Assembly: GCA_034401135.1 (NCBI GenBank)
Contig: JAWZSP010000002.1
Coordinates: 4,216,001 to 4,280,000 of the forward strand
Direction of reading: 5' to 3'
Source of the DNA: Volutella citrinella
Taxonomy: Eukaryota > Ascomycota > Sordariomycetes > Hypocreales > Nectriaceae
Length of the DNA: 64,000 nt
Part shown: positions 32,742-43,709 of the stretch, piece by piece
Numbering within the stretch: position 1 is the first letter of the stretch
Layout: each line of letters begins with the position of its first letter
Notes under the pieces: model-generated
Told to the model about the DNA's origin: nothing
Database searches by the model: none
The model's input: the letters and a program-made list of their open reading frames with translations, nothing else
Translations under genes and position numbers: made by a program

Positions 32742-33439
32742 TGGTGTGTCAATTACAGGGTACTCTATACCATGTGAACGTTTCTGGTGGGACGACTTCG
32801 TTGGGGTTCATGAATAACCTCGTGTTAGTGAATTGAGTAAGCCCCCATTTGGCTCGAGTCTAACATTGGTGCGAGCACATTGTCCTGGGTGATTGGAATT
32901 GAAAGCAACGAACACGCAAGAATGTTGTTTCCTCGTCCAGCGCAATGTGTCCCTTAAGGCAACCAGGCGCACCACGAGGCAGAACGGCCATCAACAGGGT
33001 GACATGTGCCCATACCAGTGCGTGGAGGCTTAGTATGCATGTTGTTGCTGAAGGGCGCACTGTTAAACTGTCTTGCATGCCCTATCCAGCTAAAATACCG
33101 GGCGCTTGGTGGGGCCTGTGTCACTTGACTGTGTCGCACTATGTCCCTCTCTCCGAAGGGGAATTAAGGACTAGCCACCAGGCGTCGTCGGGCCGTTTTT
33201 GACCTCGTTGGATTGGTGTTGATGACTGGGGGAGGCGCAAATGGTCTCATGTTGGAGAAATCACGACACGCAAGCACCGAGGCTGTGGAGTATAACACAC
33301 ATAGCATAAAGAATATGCCTTTGCCATCCTCTTTCAGGCCCCTTCACTCTCGTGTCTCTGACATTTTCGCTCCTTTTAACGAAAAGAAGTCATATCCGTT
33401 GGTTTTTATTTTTCGAATTGCATTATTTGTGTCCACGAA
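32742..33439. other. Intergenic, no gene seen
   Basis: About 0.7 kb between the oligopeptidase gene and the first membrane-protein copy. No gene or repeat was recognised. Confidence 0.55.
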
Positions 33440-34656
33440 ATGGATTGCTCATACCGCTGTGACGAAATTCCCAAACCCCTAGAACCATACGAAGACATTT
33501 CCGGTATTGGGGTAGGCAATAGTCTTGGGCGAAAACAGGATGAAACCGCAGCTGACCCAGAGTAGGTGGTGCTTAGTTTTGCCATCACTTCTTTTCTGGC
33601 CGTACTGGTGCTTCTAGCCAACTTTGTTCTCCAATTCGATCCCTACCAACCCCATTTTGATGATTCTGCGGAGACTAAGGCATCGAATTTACCCGCACAC
33701 CGACCAAATCCAGTGGACGTTCTCTGATATAGAGTCTTCCGACATGTGAGGGCTCAGCTGCGCAGAAGACCCCCTCAGTGCCGAAATGGAGAAACTCCAT
33801 CGTCCACAGCCTTTCAAAAGGTGAGTACGTTCTGGGCCACATTCTGCGTCTCGGGTGCTGATAAGATCTCAATATTTCTTAGTGCATTCTTGGATTAGCA
33901 GATATCCAACTCATAACCGGAGTCTCAGTTGCCATCAGCGCGTACCCAGCACTAAAATGCGGTATCTCTACATACCATTGGCAAACTATTGTCTATGTGA
34001 TGTGGTTTTCGGTTGTCACTCACATCTCTGCTCTAGCCTGCCTTCGTTCTTATTTCTACCGTCATCCATTTGCACGGACATGGAGACTCTCACTCATGTC
34101 TGCCCTGGTAATCTTTCTATTTGTGGCAATAATTCCAACCGGTCACTTTAATCTTATGGATATTCGCCCATCTTCCCAAACACAGAGCACTTTCAATATC
34201 TCAGCAAATCTCGAAGTGACTACTAATGACTTTGATCTTGGGAATGAGATGTCCTCAGGGGCGTTTCACATACAGCAGCATTATGGGAAAGCAGGCAATG
34301 TCAGACAGAGCACCACAAGAGCGGAGACTTACGTAATAACAAGTTCGCCTGCAATCTGCTTTTTCAAGGGAGATAAGGACAAAACAGGCGAGGCCTTTTT
34401 TTCGATGATCATTGCCCTACTTCTCCTTACCAATGGTTTCATAATTCGAGCATGCAAACTGTTCAAGATCTCCTCGGCGCATTTGTCAAATTACGTTGAC
34501 AAGAGGCTTTCTGCCTGCCACGAGCGGGTCATCAATAAAATCAGTACATTGCTTAAGAAGTTCGACACGCGGACATCCGTGGTTATAACGATGGTAGTTG
34601 CTCCGGCTTGGACATCTTTATACTGCAACATCTTGTTTTGCAGCCGGTACTTTTGA
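33440..34656 (+). pseudogene. Broken copy of the large membrane protein at 34942-37022
   Basis: It starts MDCSYRCDEIPKPLEPYEDISGIG, then a 54-bp intron (33512-33565), then VVLSFAITSFLAVLVLLANFVL. The frame meets TGA at 33725-33727 inside the segment PNPVDVL; the intact neighbour reads PNPIDVI-V-LKF at the same point, so the TGA replaces a coding codon. The frame continues to an intron (GTGAGT...CTTAG) before CILGLADIQLITGVSVAI, matching the neighbour in position and phase. After about 34590 the frame diverges: the QPVLL segment homologous to the FQPTLAT segment of the other copy lies in another frame, and the C-terminal third is missing. With a nonsense codon, a probable frameshift and truncation, it is most likely dead. 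Confidence 0.75.
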
Positions 34657-34941
34657 CACCGCCATTCCTGTCATCTTCAGCCTCATCGTGCGCCCCTGCG
34701 CAGACCTGTCTCAGAAAGCCATCCAGCAGCCAATCGATTCGCCCAGTCCAGTCGATCCATTGCTCGTACAAGGCTGACAGTGAGACCAGAACACATGACG
34801 TGGCCTTCATTTCATACCTCCCTTACCTAACAGGCCACCGCACGGATTGTAAATTCTTAAAAAGCGGTCGTTGGGGTCTAGACACCAGCTTCTTCTGGTC
34901 TCCACAATAACCAGAGTGAATCTCTGGCTTAAGATACCATC

Positions 34942-37022
34942 ATGCCCAATTGCCAGCGTCCAAATTGCTCAGACTTCTCCCTAGCATGGCCTGAAAACAA
35001 TGATGACATCACAGGGCCTGGTGTATGTATCTCATCCAGGATTGAAAAACTGTCCTCATATCCGAAGCAGGTGACCTGGGGCTTTATTGTAATGTCTTAT
35101 ATCGCTCTCTTCTTTATTGTTCTCCATTATCTCATTGTGTATGATGCTGAGAAGTGCCCGTTCGGACCAGCCATGCCGCAACAAGCCGACGCCGAAGAGG
35201 CACAGTCGGCAGCTCAGGATGGCTGGAGGCCAAATCCGATCGATGTCATCGTCTTGAAGTTTATCCGCGATAGAGGAAGACGGCTTACGATCTGGCCACT
35301 CCAAATTATGGGCGGGAGTATTAGAGACGCTGAAATTGAGCACGCTTTTAACGAGGTAGTTCATACGCACCCTTGCCTACCTGTGGTCTCCAGCTCACAT
35401 CCACAAGACAGTTATCAACATCTTTGACCTTTCCATGTTAACTGGCGCCGCGATTCTAATCAGCGGATACGTATCTCTACCCTGTGGGCTGTCTGCCTAT
35501 CACTGGGAGAGAATCCTCGCGCTGGCAGTCTTTTCTGCCTTCACATCCTTTGTGGGATTAACTTCAATGAGGATGCACTTGGCCAATGCACCAGGCCATC
35601 GCATTGTCCGCATCTGTTTAATCTCCATCCTGATGATCATGTCAGTGATTTCGCAAGCTTCAGGAACCTTCTTCAACTGGAATTTGATCAAGATTGAACG
35701 CCTAACGGCCTATCCAAATACGCCCGCAATCTGTTACTTTGGTGACAACCTAGGCCAACTGCTTCGCAATATTCCAGACTATTGGATTCAAAAGGAGGCC
35801 GAGGAGTGGCCCGGGCTCACCGAAACCCAGCTTTCCTTAGCAGTGGCCACGTCACTCTTCTGTGTCATTCTAGCATCGAAGAGTGTCAAAACATTTTCAG
35901 GTGCTTCCAGACTATTCCGGAACATAATACGCACTCCTCTACGGACTCTTGTTCGCCAGGTTCTTGTCTTTCTGTCAAGACCCCTATCAGTGAAAACTGC
36001 AACAACCCAGACTCAGGAAATTGTCACACTACATCAATGGCGATTTTTCTACTTTCATTTCGTCTTCCAACCTACACTCGCAACTATTCTTGCATGCCGA
36101 CTGGGACTTGATCTGCTCAGTTCAATGGTTTTTGAAGTAAGTCACATGGGCTGTGTTTTTAGACCCTCTGTGTCTGACAATGCAGCAGGTCTATGGGCTT
36201 GTTCTGGCTCTCATACTTTCATCCTGGAGGATCCAGATACTTCCAGCGGATGCGCAATATTTTTACGAAGTTGTAGGGTTGACGGACACGCCCCAAGAGG
36301 AGGCACAATGGTCCTTTGGTCAAATCTCGCCCATGCTTCTTCTAATCATACCATTTTTCAACTTCTTCAGCCAGCTTTGGACCAGGAAGTTAAGTCCTCA
36401 TACAGAGGCACAAATGCAACAAGGACGACAGCCTACAAACGAAGAAAGATCAACCACACTATCAATAGTTCTGGATGATGAATCAGGATCTAGAGTAAAG
36501 AGTGGAAGCCTGGTCAAATGGGCTACCCGCGATCACTATCACGCTGCACCATGGATGAAGCCAGTCATCCTATCCACACAACTTTCACTGCTTCCTATTG
36601 CCGCTGTTACGCTGTATAGGTTCTATAAAACAGTTGACTACAATGACAGCACACAAGCGACAATACGCACCTGGGTTCAGGATAGTTTCTTGAGTATGAC
36701 GTTGGTCTTTCTGGCAAGCTGTACCTTCAATATCTGGGTAGGTCTTACAGTAGAGTGTCTCCTGCTAGATGTGTGTTGCACAAAGATATGGAAGGCGAGC
36801 GTTTTTGCGCTAGGGTCAAGTTGTCATGTTTTTATTCAGTGTTACACCCTTTTCAGCTGTGACTGGCTTGTTTGTGGGGATTTACCGTTATCTACGAACT
36901 CTCTTCTCAGGTTTGCTTTCGCCAGCATTCTTCTCTTCGCGTTTTTGTCCATTTTATTACTGCTTCTAGCATGCACTGTCTTCTCTAAGAACATATCCCG
37001 TCGCAGAGGTACTATATTGTGA
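34942..37022 (+). CDS. Large polytopic membrane protein of unknown function
   Basis: Four exons with introns at 35023-35070, 35356-35407 and 36137-36185 give 1932 nt, 643 residues, in phase throughout. The N-terminus has CQRPNCSDFS, a first span after VTWGFIVMSYIALFFIVLHYLIV, then PNPIDVI, then LTGAAILISGYVSLPCGLSAYHW and many more spans; the soluble middle carries PAICYFGD. The end is a membrane segment (LLFAFLSILLLLLACTVF) and a basic tail. The family recurs in Pezizomycotina as a hypothetical protein, and I know no function for it. The upstream copy at 33440 shares intron positions and the motifs PNPxDV, CGxSxYHW and PAIC-F, showing tandem duplication. Confidence 0.82.
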
Positions 37023-37197
37023 CCTCAATACGCACGTTATCCCAAATTCATAACCTGTTTTCTTCACATACAAAAATACCATTTACGCTACGGAGGTTCC
37101 AGTTCCAATATCATTTTATGAGTGAACCGCCTTCCGGCTATTCCGTACTGATTTCCACAAAAATGCCAGGAGAACGCATGGGTTGCAGCTACTTCTC

Positions 37198-38544
37198 CTA
37201 ACCCTGTGAGGCAAAGTACGCTTGCATCAGGAAGTCATCATAGGCCAACTCCTCTGCCGTTAGCCTTTCCTCTAGCTGCCAGGTCAGCATTCTACGAAGA
37301 AAGGCAAGGAACAGGGCCTTGTCTTCTCCTTGGAGTTGAGTCACCCGCTCTTCGAGCGTTTGGCCAACGGGCACAGGTACTTTGCCGATCCAATTTCCTA
37401 GCGAGGGCTTTAGTACGTAGGTGAAGTCAACAGTGAAAGATACGTACCTGAGTCATCAAAAAGGTAGAGCACCTGCTGCTGCGTTCCAGGAAGCTCTAAG
37501 GCGGCGGGCCCAGCAGTGACACCATTTCGGCCAGATGCTGCTCGTCGCCAAGAACTCCATCTCTCTTTGCGTGGAAGAGACGGTGGCCTTGCAGGAGATC
37601 CCATGTCTAGAGTAAGTTAATACGGGTCAACATTAGACCCAAGATCGCACAATATAGGATTGCCTTGCGTCATTGGCACCGGCCGGGACATGTATATTGT
37701 GCGGTCATCAAGCACTTTCCTGGCAACAGGACTGGCTGCCTCATCTTTCGCCAGTTGGGCAAAGGTGGAGTCATCCAAGGCTCCGGAAAGGACATTGTTG
37801 AGGGATAGATCTAGTATCAAATGCATTAGATAGTACTCAGCAGGAGCGTAATGGTTGGAGGTAATGACTCACCAGTGTGGACAACTCCATTCTTGTGAAG
37901 GTAGTCGAGCCTCAAGAGAAAGAGCTGGATGCTGTATTGAAGCATACGTTTCTCAAACCTCTTATTAGGTAGCATGTCGCGCAATTCGGTAAATGTCATG
38001 CCGAGTGGTGGGTAGATCAGGCACGTATGTTGCCCGTCTAGACCGCTGATTGAAAACGAGTCGAGGACATGTCGTACCAATGCCTTCCCAGGGTGCTGCT
38101 GGACACCTGCCGTTTTGAGATGATTCGATACAGCAATCTCATTATCTGCCTGGCTGACCACTGAATTAGTCTTGACGCGCGTACATATCTTGAGAACACG
38201 ATGTGCGGCGTCGGCAGCGAAGGGTTCATGGTTGAGGTCTTTGGCCAGCCACACGGTAGAGCAACGCCGCGGCCGAGTTTGCAGATAACTTGATATCGAG
38301 ACTCAAAGATTTGCCCTATTTCCGTTGGGTAGTAGTTGTTGGCAACATAACCCGGCAGTTGTTCCTCCTCAATCAGCGTCGATGCTGAGATGAGCCGAGA
38401 GGATGACGGTGATGGCCCTTGGGAAAATTGGCGAGTCGGCCATGCGATACGTGCAGCAAGCTGGGCAGAATTGACTGCCCGACGGTAGCGATTACATCTG
38501 GCAGTGGTTGAAAAGCGTATCAACAGTGTACGATAACAAACCAT
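37198..38544 (-). pseudogene. SRPK-like protein kinase pseudogene
   Basis: Starting at ATG 38544: a basic N-terminus, then LIEEEQLPGYVANNYYPTEIGQ and YQVICKLGRG, the usual lead-in of fungal SRPK-like kinases. One base is missing in the glycine loop near 38258-38266; the next frame continues STVWLAKDL. After an intron the catalytic loop reads HTDLSLNNVL (D present; the usual K replaced by S). CDLGSN then runs to a stop at 37617-37619, and about 40 codons covering the activation segment and helix F are gone before WDLLQGHRLF. Another shift occurs near 37493-37512 (GPPP then stop, with LELPGTQQQ in another frame). The C-terminal lobe ends LFLAFLRRMLTWQLEERLTAEEL with TAG at 37198-37200. At least three lesions make it non-functional. 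Confidence 0.82.
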
Positions 38545-39004
38545 GACCTGATGATCAATAGTCTTTTTCGACTGCTGAGAAGCACAGGCTTTGTTGAGGA
38601 GCGTCCAGGCCCAGGCTTGAAGGTCAGGTGATGCTGGCGATCCATGGATGGTTAATGTACGGGTCCCCGTACAAATAGCTAACGTTTGAGGGCACCCAAG
38701 CCACAGTGTCCCCAGCTGTGCCACAGCGCCCCAGGCTCTGGCACAGCACACTCGGCGCTATTGCCTCGAGCCTATAATAGCCCAGAGCCCGCTGCGGTCC
38801 AGGGCGCCGTGGCCTGCTAACGGTGAGGTTGGTGTAATAGCCCCCCTTTGCACCCTGGCAAGCTTAGCTGACATGGCTATCTGTACGGGTCCCGTACGGC
38901 TATTTGTACGGGACCCGTGCATTTAGCCATCCCCTGTAAAAGAGATCTCACCTGGATTAGCACGGAGATTGTAGCGGGAGTACTGGGCTCAAGTCGTGTC
39001 CAGT
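38545..39004. other. Intergenic region holding the inverted-repeat element
   Basis: 460 bp between the dead kinase and the esterase stop codon; most of it is the inverted-repeat element at 38646-38932. The flanks contain nothing else recognisable. Confidence 0.55.
38646..38932. mobile_element. MITE-like element with terminal inverted repeats
   Basis: About 287 bp. The left end (GGATGGTTAATGTACGGGTC and on, 38646-38681) matches the reverse complement of the right end (about 38897-38932) at nearly all of some 36 positions, including GTACAAATAGC. Next to the right end is another inverted match (CTGTACGGGTCCCGTACGG), so the end is itself nearly palindromic. The interior has no open frame. I could not see a clear target-site duplication. 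It lies just upstream of the dead kinase and downstream of the esterase. Confidence 0.6.
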
Positions 39005-40214
39005 TTATAAGATCCTATTTCTGACTAAAGAGGGTTCATCAGATTCATCAAACTCCAACACCCAACGCAGCCCTTTTACAAGGTCCTCCTGTGCCCGCTT
39101 GGAAATCTCCAGATCAGGACCATAGACCCAAAAGATGTGAGGCAGGTCCTTCAACTTGGGTCAGCAATCATCCAGCAAAATATAGAAACCTAGGCGTACC
39201 TTGTAGAACGACTGTCTTACTGCAACTCCAGCGGTTTGCAGCCCACGCGCATAGCACACGGCATCATCTCGCAAGATGTCCACCTCGCAGATCTGGATAT
39301 ATGTCTTTGGAAGGTCATTCAAGTTGCCCCAGAGGGGATACGCAGCAGGTGACTTTTGCTCCCCCAGTGGCACACCAAGGGTGTCTTCATGGCATTAGCA
39401 GGGATCCCAGGGCGGTACATCGTCTCTGGTGATGGAAATCATAGACGCACCATGGCTTTGTTCCATTTCAACCATGGTTAGGCGTTCAGTCTCGCACTCG
39501 GCCGACCACGACTGATGAAGCTCATGGTATGGCTCAGGGATGAAGGTTGCGCTGGTTCCACGTACTGTGACAGGCGATCTCAGGAGCACTCCTGTCCACT
39601 GTACCCCTTCACTGATACTTGCATTGTCTGGGTGTCTGAACCACTCTCGAGCTTGTTGCGAGATGACTGCCGCGAGATGTCCTCCCGAAGATGTGCCGCT
39701 AATGACCAGCTTTATTGGGCTGCGAACTGTGGGAATAATGCTGGAAACGTGGGTAATGATGTACTGAAAAGCGTCCCACCCATCGTGGAAAGGGATAGGA
39801 TATAAATACTCGGGACTCAGTCGGTATTCGACACTAATAACTGTTACCGACACGTACAGTGCCATGTACCGGCATGAAACTAGTGGCCTATATTAGTCTT
39901 CAGTCCCGTTTGTCGATAGTGAGTTGGTTCTTCTTTGTACTGTCTTCAGTCTCGAGGCTTCCCGATACAAAGGCACCGGAGTGAAAGAAAATGACGACAC
40001 CTTCCGGCGAATCCGTAGACTTTGCGGTGTACTTTCGGACTGGGATCTTATGGCCATCGCGAGCGGGGACGGTGGAGTCCTGCGTGTCTACCTCTGTGGC
40101 CAGCCTGTTGCCAGCCGGGGAGGCGAAGAACTGAGCGTTGCGGTCATCGTCATCGTGACTGATGTTGGGGTTCTTGGCTACAAAATCGACCCATTCAGGG
40201 TGAAGACGAGGCAT
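39005..40214 (-). CDS. Alpha/beta-hydrolase fold-3 esterase, integrity uncertain
   Basis: From ATG 40214 (MPRLHPEWVDFVAKNP). VIFFHSGAFVSGS is the oxyanion-hole region (HSGA instead of the usual HGGG), an intron follows, then VISVEYRLSPEYLYP, the nucleophile elbow GTSSGGHLAA, and ICEVDILRDD with the catalytic acid. A second intron (GTACGC...TGAAG) gives DLPHIFW with the histidine, and the end is TAA at 39005-39007. Between elbow and acid an in-frame TAA lies at 39395-39397, with the frame continuing LGVPLGEQKSPAAYPLWG. Either this is a nonsense mutation, or a 66-nt phase-0 intron (GTACCG...AAAAG, with TGCTAAT as branch site) removes it. The family hydrolyses carboxylic esters. Confidence 0.62.
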
Positions 40215-41278
40215 CGTGATGCAACACCTCTCGGAGTTTCTTAAAGAGTGAGAACAGGCTCAGATGACTGGTGCTCTGTTCCACTGGATGCCTTATTCAG
40301 GGCGTGCAATGATGGCCTGTATCGGGAAATAGTTAGTCCGGGCCTGGGTTCGAAAGGCATCACAATGGCAATGTCTCGGTTGGGCGTGAATTTTGGTGCC
40401 AAAAAAAAGAGTGGCTTCTCTTCCAGATTGCGTGTCGTCCTTGTGCAGGGGAAATGCTAATCTTCTCTGTATCTTTTCAATTAGACCATACGCCTTTCGG
40501 CGATGAGCTTTGTTACAATTTCGTTTATAACCTGAGTGTCCTTTGGGTCTGAGTCAGATGTTCATTGGTTGATTGCCTGTCCCCGGCCTATAGGCAGCAG
40601 CGGCATCATGTTCAGCCCTGGCCATCCCTGCACAGAAATTCTCTCCTCGGCTCCTGTTCAAAGTTCCTCCCCTCTATCGGCTCTCGTCTTGCTCACGTGA
40701 CAAACCATGGCTTTGAATTGCAGTCTTGCGGCGGTGCACGGCCGGCTGGGAATGAGCTGTCGCGACGTACCCTAGACTTGAGCGACAGACACAGCGACGA
40801 TCAAATTTGACATGATTTCCTTTCTCAATGGGCTCTTTCTAACAAGTTTACACAAGGGATTGGCTCTCAATTATTTTATTCGGCCTTGGAGAACCATTCG
40901 CTTGATGTAGTCCGGTAAGCCGGAGGGATAAACAAACACGCAACTGGATGGGTCTAAGTCTAGAACGGTGCGCAATCACGCGATGTACTCTGTTATCAAT
41001 GATAGCGAACTGAAAGAAATAACAAGCATCTTAGTGCTCGATGCATTGATAACCTTGATACCCGAGATTGAATCAACGCTATCACATCAGTCATTCTTCG
41101 GCGCCAATTCTAGCGTCCGCCGCCCGCACACAATCTTATCGCCACATCACGGATTAGCCGCCCCCGCATTCTTGGGCTGACGGATTTGCCGTCATCAACC
41201 TGCCCGCTGCCACCCTGACACGCGGCTTTTCCATCTCCATTGCGCATCCTCCGCTTGACGGTCCACACGGTAGTCACA
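40215..41278. other. Intergenic, promoter of the regulator gene at its right end
   Basis: About 1.06 kb. No gene is supported. The right end holds the CGG-N5-CCG palindrome listed separately at 41179-41195. Confidence 0.55.
41179..41195. promoter_or_regulatory. CGG-N5-CCG palindrome in the regulator's own promoter
   Basis: TGACGGATTTGCCGTCA, two six-base arms around five bases, about 85-100 bp before the ATG of the Zn2Cys6 gene. The same extended site occurs twice in the promoter region shared by the transporter and aminotransferase genes. Zn2Cys6 dimers classically bind paired CGG triplets, so autoregulation is likely (inference). Confidence 0.65.
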
Positions 41279-43607
41279 ATGGCGGATTCAGAGTCGCTTA
41301 CCAGCGAGAACAGCCTGGCGAGAGGGGCCAGGCCAGGGAAGCCGCGGCGATCGGCCAGGACGGCTCTGGCATGCACATTCTGCAGGTAAGACGGACAGGG
41401 GTGCTGGAATTGCGAGAGCGCGCTGACAAGGGCCCAGACAGCGCAAGATTCGATGCTCCGGCAGCTGGCCAAAGTGCACCGCCTGTGCAAGCCGCAAGCG
41501 GCAGTGCCACTACCCCGGAATACTGCCCGCCACGCCCGACACGCAGAGGACACGGCCCGACAGAAGCAGCATCTGCTCCGACACGACGGAGTACGGCTTG
41601 GGGCCAGATTCGTATGTAGTTGAGCGTGATCGACTTGATTGGAAATGTGTGCGTTCGGCTGCTGATGGCGACAAGCTTACCACCGAAAAGTCTTCGCAAA
41701 AGCGCCCTCTGTCGATTCCGCGATGACTATGCATCGACCCTGTTTTGCTTCATCCCGCCGCAGCAGCTAATTGAAGATGAATACGGCGATGCACTTCCGT
41801 TGCCACTTCTCCTGTCCATCCTCGCACTTACATCAAGGTGAGAACCCACTCCCTGCCCTGCTGCATGACAATCTTCCATGTCTTACCAGTCAAACTGGCG
41901 CCTTAGCTCTTTACAAGATAATGATCCTGCCAATGGCTCGTCGCCTCCCGCGAGCGATCAATATGCTGAGATGGCCAGAAAGGAACTTGGCCAAACATAC
42001 GAGGAGCCGTCCCTCGTAACCATCCAATGTTGTCTCATTCTCTGCGTCTATGAGATTGGCGAGGGTTCAGAACTCCGGGGATGGCTGAGGCTCGGCCACG
42101 CCGCCAAACTCGCACAACTTCTACGTCTACACAAACAAGACTCCAACCTTGGGCTCATGGACTGGGGCGGCTCTGCTACCCCCCACTCGCCTGCCATATC
42201 AGAGGCAAAGCGCAGGACTTTTTGGTCTTGCTTCTGCCTGGAGCGATTACTCGCAAATGGCCGCGACCGCCTGGCGTCCTTTGCCACGGAAGACATCACC
42301 TCCCAGTTCCCACAAACAGACGAGAACTTTATATACGGCCACCGACTCCCGGCTTGCACCATCAACTGTCCAGTTTGGCAGAGCAAGTCTCATCAACATC
42401 AGAGTAAAGAGACGGTGCTGGGATACACCATCAGGATTGTCGACATTTTGTCACGAATCATGTCCTGGAACGGACGAGGGGGCCGCCATGTCGACACGCG
42501 ATGTCCCTGGTTGCCCGAGATGGAGTTTACTCGCCTGGACCAGGTTCTGGATCAGTGGGAATCGACTATCCCACTTCATCTCAAGTATGCCCCGAATAAC
42601 ATCTCCGCAGTCATTGCGACGGGCCAGGGGAAGCTCTGGTCAATAATGTGGATGGTGTACTTTCAGGCAAGAGCCTATCTGCATCGAGAGTATCTTCCCT
42701 TCACGCCCAAGATGGAGTATGACCCAGCCAGAGGTATTCCTACTCTTACCCTCTCGCATTCCTCTCCCCAAATCCTCTCGCTGACCAGAAGAAAGGCCCC
42801 TGCGATGGCCCAACCTTAGTGTCGACCCCACCGGAAGGCTTCTGGCGCCACTCTGCTGCTGTCATGATCGAGAGTGCCAATGCGATATCCGACCTTTACC
42901 ATACGATGAGAACGCGGGGGCTCTCACCATCCGCTTATCCGATCCCAGGCCTCGGGATTCTTACTGCCGCAAGCATTCACGTCGTTTATTCGGTATTTTC
43001 ATGGGAGAGCATGGTCGACACTATCGACCCGGATAGAAGTCGCGTCTACTTGCGACAAGACATGGAGGCGTTTAATGATCTTGGCCAACGCTGGAGTTTG
43101 GCCATCCACTGGGTATGGAACCACCATTTCTGGGTCACCGTGTTTCCTCGATGAAGCTAACAACGGCACCAGATTCGTCAGATTTCGCTCTTCTACAAGC
43201 TCAACAGTCTGACCAAGCGTTCTTGGACATATAGAGAAGATGACACCATGGAGTCGATGAATGTGGCGCAGATCAAGGACGGCATCATGAATTTCGTTCG
43301 GCAGCTGAGCCTCAACGACCGCCAGGCCCGAGACATCAACCTGAAGCCCACATTCGACTTTGCTGGCTGGCTTGACGCGTTGGAGGAGTCCATTCGGCCA
43401 GAAAGAGAACCGGAACTGGACCAAGACCTTGTCTCGGTGGGGGATCAGTCGCTGTGTACAACTGTTGATGATGCAAGTTTTGGTATCGGCTTTGTGAACA
43501 GTCCGTCGACATTCTTTTACATTGACGGTCTGGCGGACTTCTCAATGGAAACTCAGGATATGGAGTGTCTGTTGGGGGAATGGGGCCGAGATGTTCTGGG
43601 AGAATGA
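41279..43607 (+). CDS. Zn2Cys6 transcription factor next to MFS and aminotransferase, apparent frameshift
   Basis: Exon 1 (ATG 41279) ends TALACTFC; after an intron ending GGGCCCAG the cluster completes as RQRKIRC, then CTACASRKRQC. Later exons read LCRFRDDYASTLFCFIPP, YAEMARKELGQTY, GWLRLGHAAKLAQLLRLHKQ and RRTFWSCFCLERLLANGRDR, the fungal-specific transcription factor domain. Near 42732-42738, after KMEYDPARG, the frame shifts by one base: the next frame reads YSYSYPLAFLSPNPLADQKK and continues in good order to VIRQISLFYKLNS and a stop at 43607. As written the protein would stop at 42817-42819. An unusual 86-nt intron could bridge the shift but would remove conserved-looking codons. The promoter carries the same palindrome as the neighbouring genes. 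Confidence 0.8.
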
Positions 43608-43709
43608 TGAATTAATCGACTAGACTATCCAGGACAATACTGGCATCATTTTAACTAGAGTCTGCATGATATAAATACAGTACACTTCAAAGCTACTACC
43701 AGTTTTCGA

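Noticed and set aside
35355..35407. Apparent frameshift in the intact large membrane protein
   Set aside because: A 52-nt GT-AG intron in phase 0 fits, and the paralogue upstream has an intron at the same aligned position, so the gene is intact here.
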